This document shows positions 1-7,280 of a stretch of DNA of 24,951 nucleotides, piece by piece. Source of the stretch: a virus. A program made the position numbers and the translations under genes. The notes beneath the pieces were generated by a model. That model did not search any database and had not been told where the DNA came from. It saw nothing but the letters and a program-made list of their open reading frames with translations. Where the stretch lies: positions 1 through 24,951 of IMG/VR virus record IMGVR_UViG_3300045973_001026; one strand, 5' to 3'. Each line of letters starts with the position of its first letter. Position 1 is the stretch's first letter.

Positions 1-90
1 ACCATCCTGAGTCCGGTTCCGACGGATCCTCGCAACCTCAACGAAGCCATTTCGATGGTGGGTCGGTTGTCGAAGGCCATCAACGCCTGA
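1..90 (+). CDS. 3' end of an upstream head-region gene (partial)
   Basis: Frame 1 is open from the first base and ends in TGA at 88-90. The visible 29 residues end in SMVGRLSKAINA. It lies 56 bp before the capsid gene. In T4-like phages the genes just before the major capsid gene encode the prohead protease and scaffold core, so this could be the end of a scaffold or head-assembly protein, but the fragment is too short to identify. The 56-bp gap that follows is AT-rich and shows no clear promoter or Shine-Dalgarno sequence. Confidence 0.6.
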   Translation, partial: TILSPVPTDPRNLNEAISMVGRLSKAINA

Positions 91-146
91 TTCAAATAGT
101 CATTCATTAACCGCAACTGAAACAGTAGTAAAACAAAGTAAACAAT

Positions 147-1604
147 ATGGTGATTCAAGATTCACTTACCGGTAGGCCGATGCTGGCGACCAACGGCGGG
201 CATATTTCCCGCTTTACGGAAACGCTGGAATGGGGTTACCGCCTCGCTGAGACGCCCGTGGGCATCTCGTCAAACAACAGCTCCAAAGGTCTCTGGGAAG
301 CCAAAGGCTGGAAAGAGTTCGTTCAACACATGCCCGATCACAAGAAGGCGTATACAGCAATCATGCTGGAAAACTGCCGCTCTCGTTTCGGTCAACTCGA
401 CGAAGTCACTCGTACCACGTCACTTGGAACATTCGATAAATGGATTTTTCCAATCATCGCCAACATGAGCGAGAACGACGTGATTGATCAGTTGGTGGCC
501 CTCCAGCCTATGGCCGGACCCGTCAGCCAGATCGTTTACATGGACATCGTCACCGGCAAGCGCAAAGGTCGCACCCCGGCTGGCAGCCCAATGTGGCGTG
601 CCTTGCAGGGCGCTGTGGATCGCGACGATGACGGCGATGAATTGGTCCAGGACGAAACTGGCAGTCTCGCTGGCAACGCTGGTCAGTTGGAATGGTTCCC
701 GCTTCGCGCTGGCACCATCACCCTGACGGTTGGCAATGACACCACGACTGATGACAGCAACGGCAACATCCTGCCTGCTGGCGCAATCACCGGTGGCACG
801 ATCAACTACGTCACTGGCGTGATCACCATCACTGGTGTGTCGGCTACTGCGGCGTTCAATGCGACCTACGCGTTCAACGCGGAAGGCAACCTGAACATCC
901 AGGACTACGAGATGAAGCTCAGCTCCACTCCCGTCACTGCTAAGGTCATGAAGCTGAAGACTCTGTGGTCTGAGGAAGCGGACCAGAACCTCCAGGCGAT
1001 GTATAACATCAAGGCGGAGAGCGTGTTGCTCAACGCGTTGACGAATGCGTTGACCTACCAGAAACACCGCCAGGTCATTTATGATCTGCGTGCTCGTGCG
1101 GACGCTGGCTTCGTCGTGTGGGATGCGAATGCTCCTACTGGCGTGAACTACCAGACCCACAAGTTCTCGATCATCGACGCGTTTGAAACCGCAAGCAACT
1201 TCATCTTCGGTGGCACCAACATGGTGGCCGGAAACTGGTTGCTCCTCGGTCTCCAGGCGGCGACTGTCGTGGCCACCCTCCCTCAGTTCGTTGCGAAGAA
1301 CAACCGGACTCAGATGCAGGGCGTGACCTACTTGGGCGACCTCGGCAACAAGAAGGTGTTTGTTGACCCGCACTATCCCGTCAACGAGTGGTTGGTCGGA
1401 CACAAAGCTGACGCGTTTTTAAGCACGGGCTACGTTTTGGCTGAATACCAGAAGTTATACACAACTCCCGACGTTGTGCTGCCGGACTTTGTCCATCAAC
1501 GTGGATTCGCTACGAGCTTTGCTCGTAAGATGGTGAACAGCAAGATGTTTGCCAGGGGTCTTATTACGTCCGCAGCGACCAGCTTCGGTTCCGTCATCGG
1601 TTAA
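147..1604 (+). CDS. Major capsid protein, T4 gp23-like
   Basis: A 485-residue protein that should form the capsid shell. The segment around residues 95-130 (FDKWIFPIIA, then VALQPMAGPVSQIVYMD) matches the gp23 family signature in which an FP element is followed by VSVQPM-GP and a YMD/YLR strand. Residues about 200-250 look like a beta-rich insertion. The C-terminal third has the conserved QTHKFSIIDAFETASNFI and KKVFVDPHYPVNE blocks. T4-like capsid proteins lose an N-terminal propeptide at (L/I)xE; L33-A34-E35 is a candidate site, which is inference. The ATG at 147 follows an A-rich leader with no Shine-Dalgarno. A strong hairpin terminator follows. A truncated homologue is encoded at 6717-7223 on the other strand. 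The family call is confident; exact equivalence to gp23 rests on motifs only. Confidence 0.88.
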   Translation: MVIQDSLTGRPMLATNGGHISRFTETLEWGYRLAETPVGISSNNSSKGLWEAKGWKEFVQHMPDHKKAYTAIMLENCRSRFGQLDEVTRTTSLGTFDKWIFPIIANMSENDVIDQLVALQPMAGPVSQIVYMDIVTGKRKGRTPAGSPMWRALQGAVDRDDDGDELVQDETGSLAGNAGQLEWFPLRAGTITLTVGNDTTTDDSNGNILPAGAITGGTINYVTGVITITGVSATAAFNATYAFNAEGNLNIQDYEMKLSSTPVTAKVMKLKTLWSEEADQNLQAMYNIKAESVLLNALTNALTYQKHRQVIYDLRARADAGFVVWDANAPTGVNYQTHKFSIIDAFETASNFIFGGTNMVAGNWLLLGLQAATVVATLPQFVAKNNRTQMQGVTYLGDLGNKKVFVDPHYPVNEWLVGHKADAFLSTGYVLAEYQKLYTTPDVVLPDFVHQRGFATSFARKMVNSKMFARGLITSAATSFGSVIG

Positions 1605-1636
1605 GCCTAATAAGCTCATACTGAGACACTTACACT

Positions 1637-1667
1637 CCCTCGACTTGAAAAGGTCGAGGGATTTTTA
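1637..1667 (+). terminator. Rho-independent terminator after the capsid gene
   Basis: CCCTCGACTT at 1637-1646 pairs with AGGTCGAGGG at 1651-1660 (one G-U pair) around a GAAA tetraloop, followed by ATTTTTATT. This is a textbook intrinsic terminator 33 bp after the capsid stop codon. It separates the capsid transcript from the endonuclease genes, which have their own promoter. Confidence 0.93.
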
Positions 1668-1728
1668 TTGCTCTAATTCCGGTATGGTCAATTTCAAAAT
1701 GTATTTTGATTATTTTTAAGTATGACGG

Positions 1729-1757
1729 TTGACATTGGTATCAAATCCGTGTATAGT
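1729..1757 (+). promoter_or_regulatory. Sigma-70-like promoter for the GIY-YIG gene
   Basis: A perfect -35 box TTGACA (1729-1734) is followed by exactly 17 bp and then TATAGT (1752-1757). The ATG at 1764 begins 6 bp after the -10 box, so the predicted transcript starts at or next to the start codon (leaderless). This also argues against the in-frame upstream ATG at 1722, which lies before the -35 box. Confidence 0.8.
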
Positions 1758-1763
1758 CATTAC

Positions 1764-2918
1764 ATGAATATGAAATATACGGTTGAAGACCTGGTTTCTA
1801 GTGCTAAAAGATACGCTACGATGTCCGAATGGAAGCGCTGCGAACCTTCAAAGCATACATGTGCATACAGAAGAGGGATTCTGCCTGAAATCAAAGTATT
1901 TTTAGCCCACAGTCCGGTTGGGTCTGTTTCCGTTTACTCTAAAGAGTTTCTCATAGCTGACGCTCGTCGATACTCTACCAGATTGGAGTGGAAACAAGCT
2001 GGAAAAGAACTTATTAAACAAGGCAAGGTCAGTCCATATAACGCTGCGATAAAATACGGCAAAGAGTTTTACAGCACTTATTGTCCGCACATGGAAGTGC
2101 GACACCGTTGGACTGACGATGAAATTGCTACTGTTGCCTTGCAGTATCAACACAAAGGTGACTGGAAGAGGTCGCCCAACTCCAGGCATAGCGCGGCCTA
2201 CCAGGTAGCTTTGACTCGCCCGTATCTGTTTGATAAAGCAACGACTCACATGGTCCCTAAGGCCAGCCCTTATTCAGGAGACTACGTGATCTACGTGTTT
2301 GAGTTTTCTGACCGCGCTGCTTACGTGGGTCTCACTTTCAGGCCTGAGCACCGGTATGCCCAACACTTGATGAAAGGACCTGTGTTCGAGCGTATCAAGG
2401 TGTGCCCTGATTATGCGCACAAAATACTGGCCAGTGGTATCGACGACCCTCTTCTCGTCATCGAGGCTGAAAAGCAGTGGATCGAGAAGTACAGGACTGA
2501 AGGCTGGAACGTGCTGAACACCTCAGACGGCGGTAGCCTGGGTACCGTGGAAATCAAGTGGACCAAGGAAGAAGTGATTGCAGAGGCTCAGAAGTATTCC
2601 ACAAAGCAAGACTGGATCGACGGCAGTCAGAGGTCCTATCGGTTGGCCCGCCTTGAAGGCTGGTTCGAGGAGGCGGCTGCCCACATGCCTGACCGCGTGC
2701 TCGGCGTAGGATTAGGCTTGAAAAGGACGGATGAAGCTAAAGAGAAGATGCGCCAGGCCAAGCTCGGCAAGCCTCAGACTCCCGAGGCTCGCGCAGCGCG
2801 ATCTGCTGCAATCAAGAAGTGGTGGGCTGCTCGACGACTATCTTCCGAAACGTGTCACAAATCCACCGGCACTGATCAGACCTCCAGGAATATCGCATCA
2901 ACTCCAGTCTGCGAATAA
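1764..2918 (+). CDS. GIY-YIG endonuclease with WK repeats and NUMOD3-like tail
   Basis: A 384-residue probable free-standing homing endonuclease. The GIY-YIG nuclease domain spans about residues 172-250: VIYVFEF, then YVGLTF with an R/H-rich helix, a glutamate-containing IEAEKQWIEKY helix, and the closing NVLNTSDGGSLG loop. Four degenerate repeats of the form A-x-x-Y-x-x-x-x-x-W-(K/I) occur near residues 12, 65, 124 and 274; this kind of repeat accompanies phage homing nucleases and probably reads DNA. The tail, about 320-358 (DEAKEKMRQAKLGKPQTPE), looks like NUMOD3. The start at 1764 was chosen over 1722 because the promoter overlaps the intervening codons. It sits between the capsid terminator and another GIY-YIG gene, so it may home into a nearby site such as a capsid-lacking allele of this locus. 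Confidence 0.85.
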   Translation: MNMKYTVEDLVSSAKRYATMSEWKRCEPSKHTCAYRRGILPEIKVFLAHSPVGSVSVYSKEFLIADARRYSTRLEWKQAGKELIKQGKVSPYNAAIKYGKEFYSTYCPHMEVRHRWTDDEIATVALQYQHKGDWKRSPNSRHSAAYQVALTRPYLFDKATTHMVPKASPYSGDYVIYVFEFSDRAAYVGLTFRPEHRYAQHLMKGPVFERIKVCPDYAHKILASGIDDPLLVIEAEKQWIEKYRTEGWNVLNTSDGGSLGTVEIKWTKEEVIAEAQKYSTKQDWIDGSQRSYRLARLEGWFEEAAAHMPDRVLGVGLGLKRTDEAKEKMRQAKLGKPQTPEARAARSAAIKKWWAARRLSSETCHKSTGTDQTSRNIASTPVCE

Positions 2919-2927
2919 AGCACCTTT

Positions 2928-5207
2928 ATGTTTTACAGTTACGCTATCTGTTTGGGCGATACGCCCTACTACTACGGTTTTGGTTCTAGTGACTACGGAG
3001 ACGGTCGTGGTCGTATAGAACAACACCAGGTTAAATTGCGCATGGCTTCAAACGGAAGTTTTACGCATAGCCATCTTTATCACAGTCTTCAGACGCTGTC
3101 TGACCGTCTCAAATTGCCGATCACGTTTAGAAAATATTACGAAGGAGACTCAGAAATGGAGGCCCTCTCGTCTGAGTCAGACCTCATCGAAAATCATTCT
3201 AAGGCGTATGCTACACCTATTATAAACAGGAGAGTTGGCGGAAAAGTGGTCAGTGAGGACACCAGTCTCAAAGTTTTCAACATGACTGTTCCCGAGGATG
3301 GGTACGAGATGTGGAAGCACAAATGGAAATTAAAGCTCCATGAACGAAAGCTCAGGAAGCTACACCTGTTCGGCTTAGCAGATAAGTTCGCAGAAAAGTA
3401 CAAAGAGCTGAAAGTGCTGACCACTGGGAAAGTGAATGCCACTTTGGCGGTTCAGCGAGCAACTCGCCTTGCACTTAAAAGAGGATACACGGACATTGCA
3501 GACAGTCTCTCTATTTCCAGAGCGGCAAGCATGACGCTAGAAGAACACAGAGAGCACGCGACATTAGCTTTAGAAACTATCAGGATGAGAGAACTCGTAG
3601 CCCAACCGGTGCCAGAAGACCCTCGCGCTGTTCAGGACTACATGGAAAAGCTGAAATACAACGAGGACAGATACACCAATCTAGGAATGACCCCGCTGGC
3701 ACACGCGGTTTCAAAGCACCTCTTAGCTATCCGAAAGACGTGTCTCGTGAGAGGCGTCAAGTGCCTTAAAACCAACGCCAGCATTATCAGTGATCTCCAA
3801 ACTCAACCTGACCTAGCACTCCTCCCCTACGCGGAGCTGGCTAAGAAATTCGGCATTACGGTTGCAAACATGGTCCGGCTCGTGCGCCTTGCTGGAGTTG
3901 AAAAGCAGAATGCCAAGTCCATTGCGAAGGATAAGTCTAAGGCTGAGTTCATCGCGGATCCTCTCGTGGCCACCGACTGGGCAGCGGCAGGCGTAAAGCA
4001 CGGTCTCAGCCGGATGACGGCTTACCGTTATGCTAAGGAGTCTGATTTGATCACCGACCGAAGGAAGAAACCCGTCATACCCACCAAACAGGGGCCTGTG
4101 CAAGCCACCCCTATGCCGCCTGCTGCACCTTCCGTAGAGGCAGAGGTAGATTGCGACGGATTAGAGGACGAAGAATCAGAAAATGAGAAATTTGACCAGA
4201 TGCTTGAGGAGTGCCCCACCCTGAAGCAGTTTGAAGTTTACGACTTCGGCGGTGCAGCACCTGAAGAGCCAAGCCATGTGCCTAAACAGAGGCAGAAACT
4301 CGCGCCTCCTCCCAAGCCCGTCACTGTTCCCGGCAAGTGCCATCAGCGTGTGATTCGTGAGAACACCCGCGAGGAGGACATCGCCAAACTGACTCCAGTC
4401 CTCGGCGATCTCAGCGCTCTCAAGGCTTCCATGTTTGATCTGGCTTACGAGCGATACACCAAGGAGCATCGCGGATTTATTCGGCGTTACGAGTGGCTTG
4501 GCAACCCTGGCGTGAGCATCAAGTGGTGCTTCACTGCCCGGTACAAGGGCGAGTTAGGCGGAGTTGTGCTGCTGTCAGAACCTTATAACCCTTCAGCTAC
4601 GCAGGCACTGATTGCTCGTGGCGCGTGCGCCGGGTGGACTCCCAAGAACGTGGGATCCATGCTGGTGATGTTCGCCTGCCGACAGATGGCGGCCAACACT
4701 GTCAAGCGCAGTTTCGTGGCGTACGCTGACGAGGAAGCCAACGAGGTAGGCCAGATATATCAAGCGTGCAACTTCAAGTTCCTAGGTTGGAAGGAGGCTT
4801 CTTACCTTGAGAACGAGAATGGAGAGCGCAAATCGGCACAGACGTTCAAGCGCACTTCCAGGATGGTGCCTTGGCTCAAGAAGCAAGGAATAACACTGGC
4901 ACCTGAGTGCTTTACAGCGAAGGGCTACCTGCACTGGAGTGCTATTCCAGCGGACATAAAGGCTTCTATGCGTGCTCACATTGCCAGCGAGAAGGCCAAG
5001 TGCACAACCAAGACCCGGCCCAGGGGCAAGTACCTGCTGTTACTCGGGCCGAACAAGCAGATCACGAAGCAGATGAACGAGGCGTTTAAGGATGAAACCT
5101 TTCCATACCCTCGCAGAGTCGGCTATGAGGCCAAGGCCACCGGCAACGAGGTAGAGCTTGCCCGCCTATCCTCCGAGCGCACTGCACTGGACGCTGGAAC
5201 ACTGTAA
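2928..5207 (+). CDS. Multidomain GIY-YIG / helix-turn-helix / Mom-like protein
   Basis: A 759-residue protein with an unusual domain mix. Residues 1-100 look like a GIY-YIG domain: YSYAI, then YYYGFG in place of YVGKG, an R-x-x-QH helix, and ESDLIENH before IINRRVGG, where the E should be the metal ligand. Two helix-turn-helix-like segments lie near residues 300-325 (ELAKKFGITVANMVRLV) and 350-372 (GLSRMTAYRYAKES). An acidic, proline-rich linker follows at about 390-470. Residues about 500-615 resemble the GNAT-fold Mom family that modifies adenine in phage Mu: FIRRYEWLG, a GELGGVVLLSEPYNPSA strand, FVAYADEEANEVGQIYQACNF. The last 100 residues are unassigned. It starts 9 bp after the preceding gene, so the two are probably cotranscribed. 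The nuclease call is fairly firm, the Mom-like call moderate. Confidence 0.65.
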   Translation: MFYSYAICLGDTPYYYGFGSSDYGDGRGRIEQHQVKLRMASNGSFTHSHLYHSLQTLSDRLKLPITFRKYYEGDSEMEALSSESDLIENHSKAYATPIINRRVGGKVVSEDTSLKVFNMTVPEDGYEMWKHKWKLKLHERKLRKLHLFGLADKFAEKYKELKVLTTGKVNATLAVQRATRLALKRGYTDIADSLSISRAASMTLEEHREHATLALETIRMRELVAQPVPEDPRAVQDYMEKLKYNEDRYTNLGMTPLAHAVSKHLLAIRKTCLVRGVKCLKTNASIISDLQTQPDLALLPYAELAKKFGITVANMVRLVRLAGVEKQNAKSIAKDKSKAEFIADPLVATDWAAAGVKHGLSRMTAYRYAKESDLITDRRKKPVIPTKQGPVQATPMPPAAPSVEAEVDCDGLEDEESENEKFDQMLEECPTLKQFEVYDFGGAAPEEPSHVPKQRQKLAPPPKPVTVPGKCHQRVIRENTREEDIAKLTPVLGDLSALKASMFDLAYERYTKEHRGFIRRYEWLGNPGVSIKWCFTARYKGELGGVVLLSEPYNPSATQALIARGACAGWTPKNVGSMLVMFACRQMAANTVKRSFVAYADEEANEVGQIYQACNFKFLGWKEASYLENENGERKSAQTFKRTSRMVPWLKKQGITLAPECFTAKGYLHWSAIPADIKASMRAHIASEKAKCTTKTRPRGKYLLLLGPNKQITKQMNEAFKDETFPYPRRVGYEAKATGNEVELARLSSERTALDAGTL

Positions 5208-5214
5208 CTATAGT
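5187..5214 (+). repeat. 28-bp upstream box, copy 1
   Basis: This stretch immediately before the ATG at 5215 matches 6054-6081, before the ATG at 6082, at 23 of 28 positions without gaps (both begin CTGGACGC and contain ACACTGTAA). The similarity continues into both coding regions (ATGAC...GCACAACG). Copy 1 overlaps the last codons of the preceding gene. It may be a duplicated gene-start module or a regulatory site. TATAGT directly abuts the ATG, too close for a normal -10 box. Confidence 0.6.
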
Positions 5215-5502
5215 ATGACTGACGCACAACGCATCGTAAATCACCTGCTCGAAGCAGAGGGTGCCAATCCTAGCTTCAGGCGTGCATTCCGCCCGCAGGA
5301 CCACAGCTTGACGTACCCTAACAGCGACTATCTGCCATCATGCCCGAAGTGCCATAGCTTACGCGTGGATTTTCCGTCGCACCCGGACGACGCTTTCGAC
5401 TGCATGGACTGTGACCACTCTTGGATGCCGACTCCGAAGCAGGTTGCGAAGATGAAAGCTGGACGAAAAGTAGACCCTTTCTACGGAAGAATAAAGCAAT
5501 GA
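5215..5502 (+). CDS. Tagged zinc-ribbon protein, putative internal head protein
   Basis: A 95-residue protein. It begins MTDAQRIVNHLLEA, the amphipathic N-terminal peptide shared by four other proteins in this window. Residues about 43-72 hold two CxxC pairs (CPKC and CMDC, 22 residues apart), a zinc-ribbon arrangement. The start at 5215 was chosen because the conserved peptide begins there; an in-frame ATG at 5158 lies inside the previous gene. Its stop overlaps the next start as ATGA. The peptide resembles T4 capsid-targeting sequences with a following LLE-A cleavage-like site, so packaging into the head is inferred, not shown. The core function is unknown. Confidence 0.75.
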   Translation: MTDAQRIVNHLLEAEGANPSFRRAFRPQDHSLTYPNSDYLPSCPKCHSLRVDFPSHPDDAFDCMDCDHSWMPTPKQVAKMKAGRKVDPFYGRIKQ

Positions 5503-5822
5503 CCAACGCACAACGCATCGTAAACGCTCTCCTTGAGGCTGGAGCTGCTCGGAATCTAGCCGAGTATCGCTTGCGGCGTGGGCCTATTGAGTTTGTTGTC
5601 TGGAACCCAGATGGAGTGTGGAAAGGCGAGATCATGCGAGTAAGCATGCGCATTAAAGAGGGCGGGTGTGTAGTGTTCATCGGCGATCTTACTCAGAGGC
5701 TTTCAGCACCTCCTATCTTCGACGATCTGCTCCAGCAATCTAGAGTTCGCTACGAGAGCATTTGGATGCCAGATGCTGCTAGACAGGCGCTTTACGCTCA
5801 GAAGCTTCCTGACAACACGTGA
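5499..5822 (+). CDS. Tagged hypothetical protein, putative internal head protein
   Basis: A 107-residue protein starting MTNAQRIVNALLEAG, almost identical in DNA and protein to the start of its neighbour. The ATG overlaps the preceding stop (ATGA), and GGAAGA eleven bases upstream is one of the few Shine-Dalgarno-like sequences in the window. The core (about 20-95) is predicted beta-rich (FVVWNPDGVWKGEIMR, GGCVVFIGD) and unrecognised. The C terminus ALYAQKLPDNT is shared with the tagged metalloprotease-like protein ending YAYAQKLPG. A common head tag and a common tail around different cores suggest modular exchange. Confidence 0.72.
   Translation: MTNAQRIVNALLEAGAARNLAEYRLRRGPIEFVVWNPDGVWKGEIMRVSMRIKEGGCVVFIGDLTQRLSAPPIFDDLLQQSRVRYESIWMPDAARQALYAQKLPDNT
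5793..5816 (+). repeat. Repeat encoding the shared C terminus YAQKLP, copy 1
   Basis: TACGCTCAGAAGCTTCCTG followed by ACAAC here is nearly repeated at 6712-6739 (one substitution and a 4-base insertion). Both copies encode the last residues YAQKLP of otherwise different tagged proteins and straddle or approach the stop codon. This could be a recombination junction. Confidence 0.55.
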
Positions 5823-6028
5823 ATTTTATGCACAAGCAGCCAAGCGATACGAGCTACGGAGATCGGATTGATCGACACATCTACGGAATCAAAAACGGGG
5901 CAGATTGCCCGGCTGAGTGGTTTGATGTTGCGATGGCCGCATTCGACAAGTGCGGTATATCTGTGGAAGGCTTGGACAAGATTAAAGATTTAGCGAGCGA
6001 AATCGCGATTGAAGAAGGAATTGACTGA
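5819..6028 (+). CDS. Small acidic hypothetical protein
   Basis: Up to 69 residues. A GTG at 5819 overlaps the previous stop (GTGA); an in-frame ATG at 5828, in the AT-rich context usual for this window, would give 66 residues. The product is acidic with a helical C-terminal half (DKIKDLASEIAIEEGID) and no recognised domain. It lacks the N-terminal tag of the genes on either side. Translational coupling to the previous gene is likely. Confidence 0.6.
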   Translation: MNFMHKQPSDTSYGDRIDRHIYGIKNGADCPAEWFDVAMAAFDKCGISVEGLDKIKDLASEIAIEEGID

Positions 6029-6053
6029 GTCTTGCTTGCTGCACAGACGGCAT

Positions 6054-6081
6054 CTGGACGCCGGTACACTGTAAATAGATT
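6054..6081 (+). repeat. 28-bp upstream box, copy 2
   Basis: Second copy of the box described at 5187-5214. Here it lies in a 53-bp non-coding gap, so its conservation is not explained by coding of an upstream gene. Confidence 0.6.
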
Positions 6082-6735
6082 ATGACAGATGCACAACGTA
6101 TCATACGCGCTCTCCTTGAAGACGTGGTTGTTCCTGACGAGAATCTCGTTGAGGAATACACGGATGCTGTGCTGGAGCTTTTTCGTTGTGCAGCCGAACA
6201 TTATGGATGGGCAAGTGAAAATGGCCCGTACGCCTGGCAAGATAGCTGTGACTACGCAAATGCAAATGCGGACAGAAGTGTGCCAGCATTTATAGGCGAT
6301 ACAGATGCGCAAGGCGGATTCGGATACTATAATCCTAACGATAAAAGTGTAACGATTCAAGTAGCGTACACGGACAATCTTGCTCAGTTATGGGACACTG
6401 ACGAATTCCGAAGCCAGATAAAATCTTACGTTGGCCACGAGCTTATCCATGCGGGGCAGGATGATCATTCAAAAGGCAAGATGCGACAAGCCGATTTACC
6501 TTACGCTGAGAAGCCTTACGAGCTGATGGCTTTTGCAAAAGAGTTCATCGACCTTGTTAAGGCAGACGTGCTCAGCAGATCCTCGAAGACAGTGTCAAGA
6601 GGCAGCCTCAAGGCGAGCGTGATTAAAAAGCTGGCTTCCCTCACCGCGTCTGACCTGCATGCAACTATCCCGCCTAAAAGCCGAAAGCGATTTATTCGTT
6701 ACGCCTACGCTTACGCTCAAAAGCTTCCTGGCTGA
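6082..6735 (+). CDS. Tagged HExxH metalloprotease-like protein
   Basis: A 217-residue protein. Residues 1-13 are the shared tag MTDAQRIIRALLE. The central part carries H119-E-L-I-H123 within YVGHELIHAGQ, the zinc and catalytic motif of many metallopeptidases. Downstream, YAEKPYELMAFAKEF offers E143 or E147 as third zinc ligand, as in gluzincin-like peptidases where P-x-E-x-x-A follows the HExxH helix. The C-terminal region (about 165-217) is basic and ends YAYAQKLPG. Its 3' end overlaps the convergent capsid-fragment gene by 19 bp. If the tag directs packaging, this would be a protease delivered with the DNA or acting inside the head. The motif is clear; activity and packaging are inference. 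Confidence 0.72.
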   Translation: MTDAQRIIRALLEDVVVPDENLVEEYTDAVLELFRCAAEHYGWASENGPYAWQDSCDYANANADRSVPAFIGDTDAQGGFGYYNPNDKSVTIQVAYTDNLAQLWDTDEFRSQIKSYVGHELIHAGQDDHSKGKMRQADLPYAEKPYELMAFAKEFIDLVKADVLSRSSKTVSRGSLKASVIKKLASLTASDLHATIPPKSRKRFIRYAYAYAQKLPG

Positions 6736-6739
6736 CAAC
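6712..6739 (+). repeat. Repeat encoding the shared C terminus YAQKLP, copy 2
   Basis: Second copy of the element at 5793-5816, here lying across the overlapping ends of two convergent genes. Confidence 0.55.
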
Positions 6740-7223
6740 CCCGCGCTGCAAACCACCCCGCCATCTCTGCCTTGGCAATGATGATTACGGCAGTCCTGCC
6801 ACCTGAATTGCAGAGCTTGATCTCGTTCGCAGGCATGCTCGGGTCAAACAGGATCTTGCGGTTCGTCACTTTGCCCACAACCACCAGCCCCCGGTCAGTA
6901 GGCAGCAGGCCTTGTTCATTCGCTTCTTGCAGGACCGTGTGGGGCAGCGTCGTGAAAATAACCCTGCCTTCCCGCCCAGTAATGATTTCCTCACTCTCCT
7001 TGGCATAGTCGGTCTTGATCAGGTTGCTGGCCGTCTCAATGGCGTCAAGCAGCGAGAACTTGTGCGTTTGCCATCCGAGACCTTTAGGAGGCGTCGAGCA
7101 CCAAGCAACTCCAAGCGTCTCCTTTGAACCTGGATGTGAAACAGCATTTCCGTCGATTATTTCATTCATGCTGCCTAGAACTGCCTGCGCCTCACTACGC
7201 ATTCTTTCAGATTTCGTAAACAT
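6717..7223 (-). CDS. Stand-alone major-capsid-protein C-terminal homologue
   Basis: A 168-residue protein homologous to the C-terminal third of the capsid protein at 147-1604. GWQTHKFSLLDAIETASNLI aligns with NYQTHKFSIIDAFETASNFI (14 of 20 identical). NRKILFDPSMPANE aligns with NKKVFVDPHYPVNE, and VIFTTLPHTVLQEAN with VVATLPQFVAKNN. The N-terminal capsid domain is absent. The ATG at 7223 was chosen because earlier in-frame codons overlap the divergent gene and show no capsid similarity. The frame is intact and diverged, which argues for a maintained gene and not a fresh duplicate. It could be a minor head protein, an assembly regulator or a decoy of capsid assembly. It is convergent with the tagged protease gene and divergent from 7281. 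Confidence 0.8.
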   Translation of the reverse strand: MFTKSERMRSEAQAVLGSMNEIIDGNAVSHPGSKETLGVAWCSTPPKGLGWQTHKFSLLDAIETASNLIKTDYAKESEEIITGREGRVIFTTLPHTVLQEANEQGLLPTDRGLVVVGKVTNRKILFDPSMPANEIKLCNSGGRTAVIIIAKAEMAGWFAARGCQPGSF

Positions 7224-7227
7224 TCCA

Positions 7228-7256
7228 TTGACATTCTCACCGTAAAAGCGTAAACT
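7228..7256 (+). promoter_or_regulatory. Sigma-70-like promoter for the 7281 gene
   Basis: TTGACA (7228-7233), a 17-bp spacer and TAAACT (7251-7256) lie in the 57-bp gap between divergent genes. The inverted pair TAAAAG/CTTTTA (7242-7247 and 7254-7259) overlaps the -10 box and could be an operator. The leader to the ATG at 7281 would be about 18 nt. Confidence 0.7.
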
Positions 7257-7280
7257 TTTAACAGTTGAAACAATAACACT

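Noticed and set aside
420-1403. Long minus-strand ORF (327 aa) within the capsid gene
   Set aside because: It is the codon-periodic shadow of the capsid gene on the other strand, has a composition rich in R, H and V, and no recognisable domain.
1722-1763. Upstream ATG at 1722 as start of the GIY-YIG gene
   Set aside because: It precedes the -35 box of a near-consensus promoter, so it would not be in that transcript; ATG 1764 fits the 6-bp rule.
5209-5214. TATAGT before 5215 as a -10 box
   Set aside because: It directly abuts the ATG, the best -35 candidate (TGGACG) is only 15 bp away and weak, and the start of transcription would fall inside the gene.
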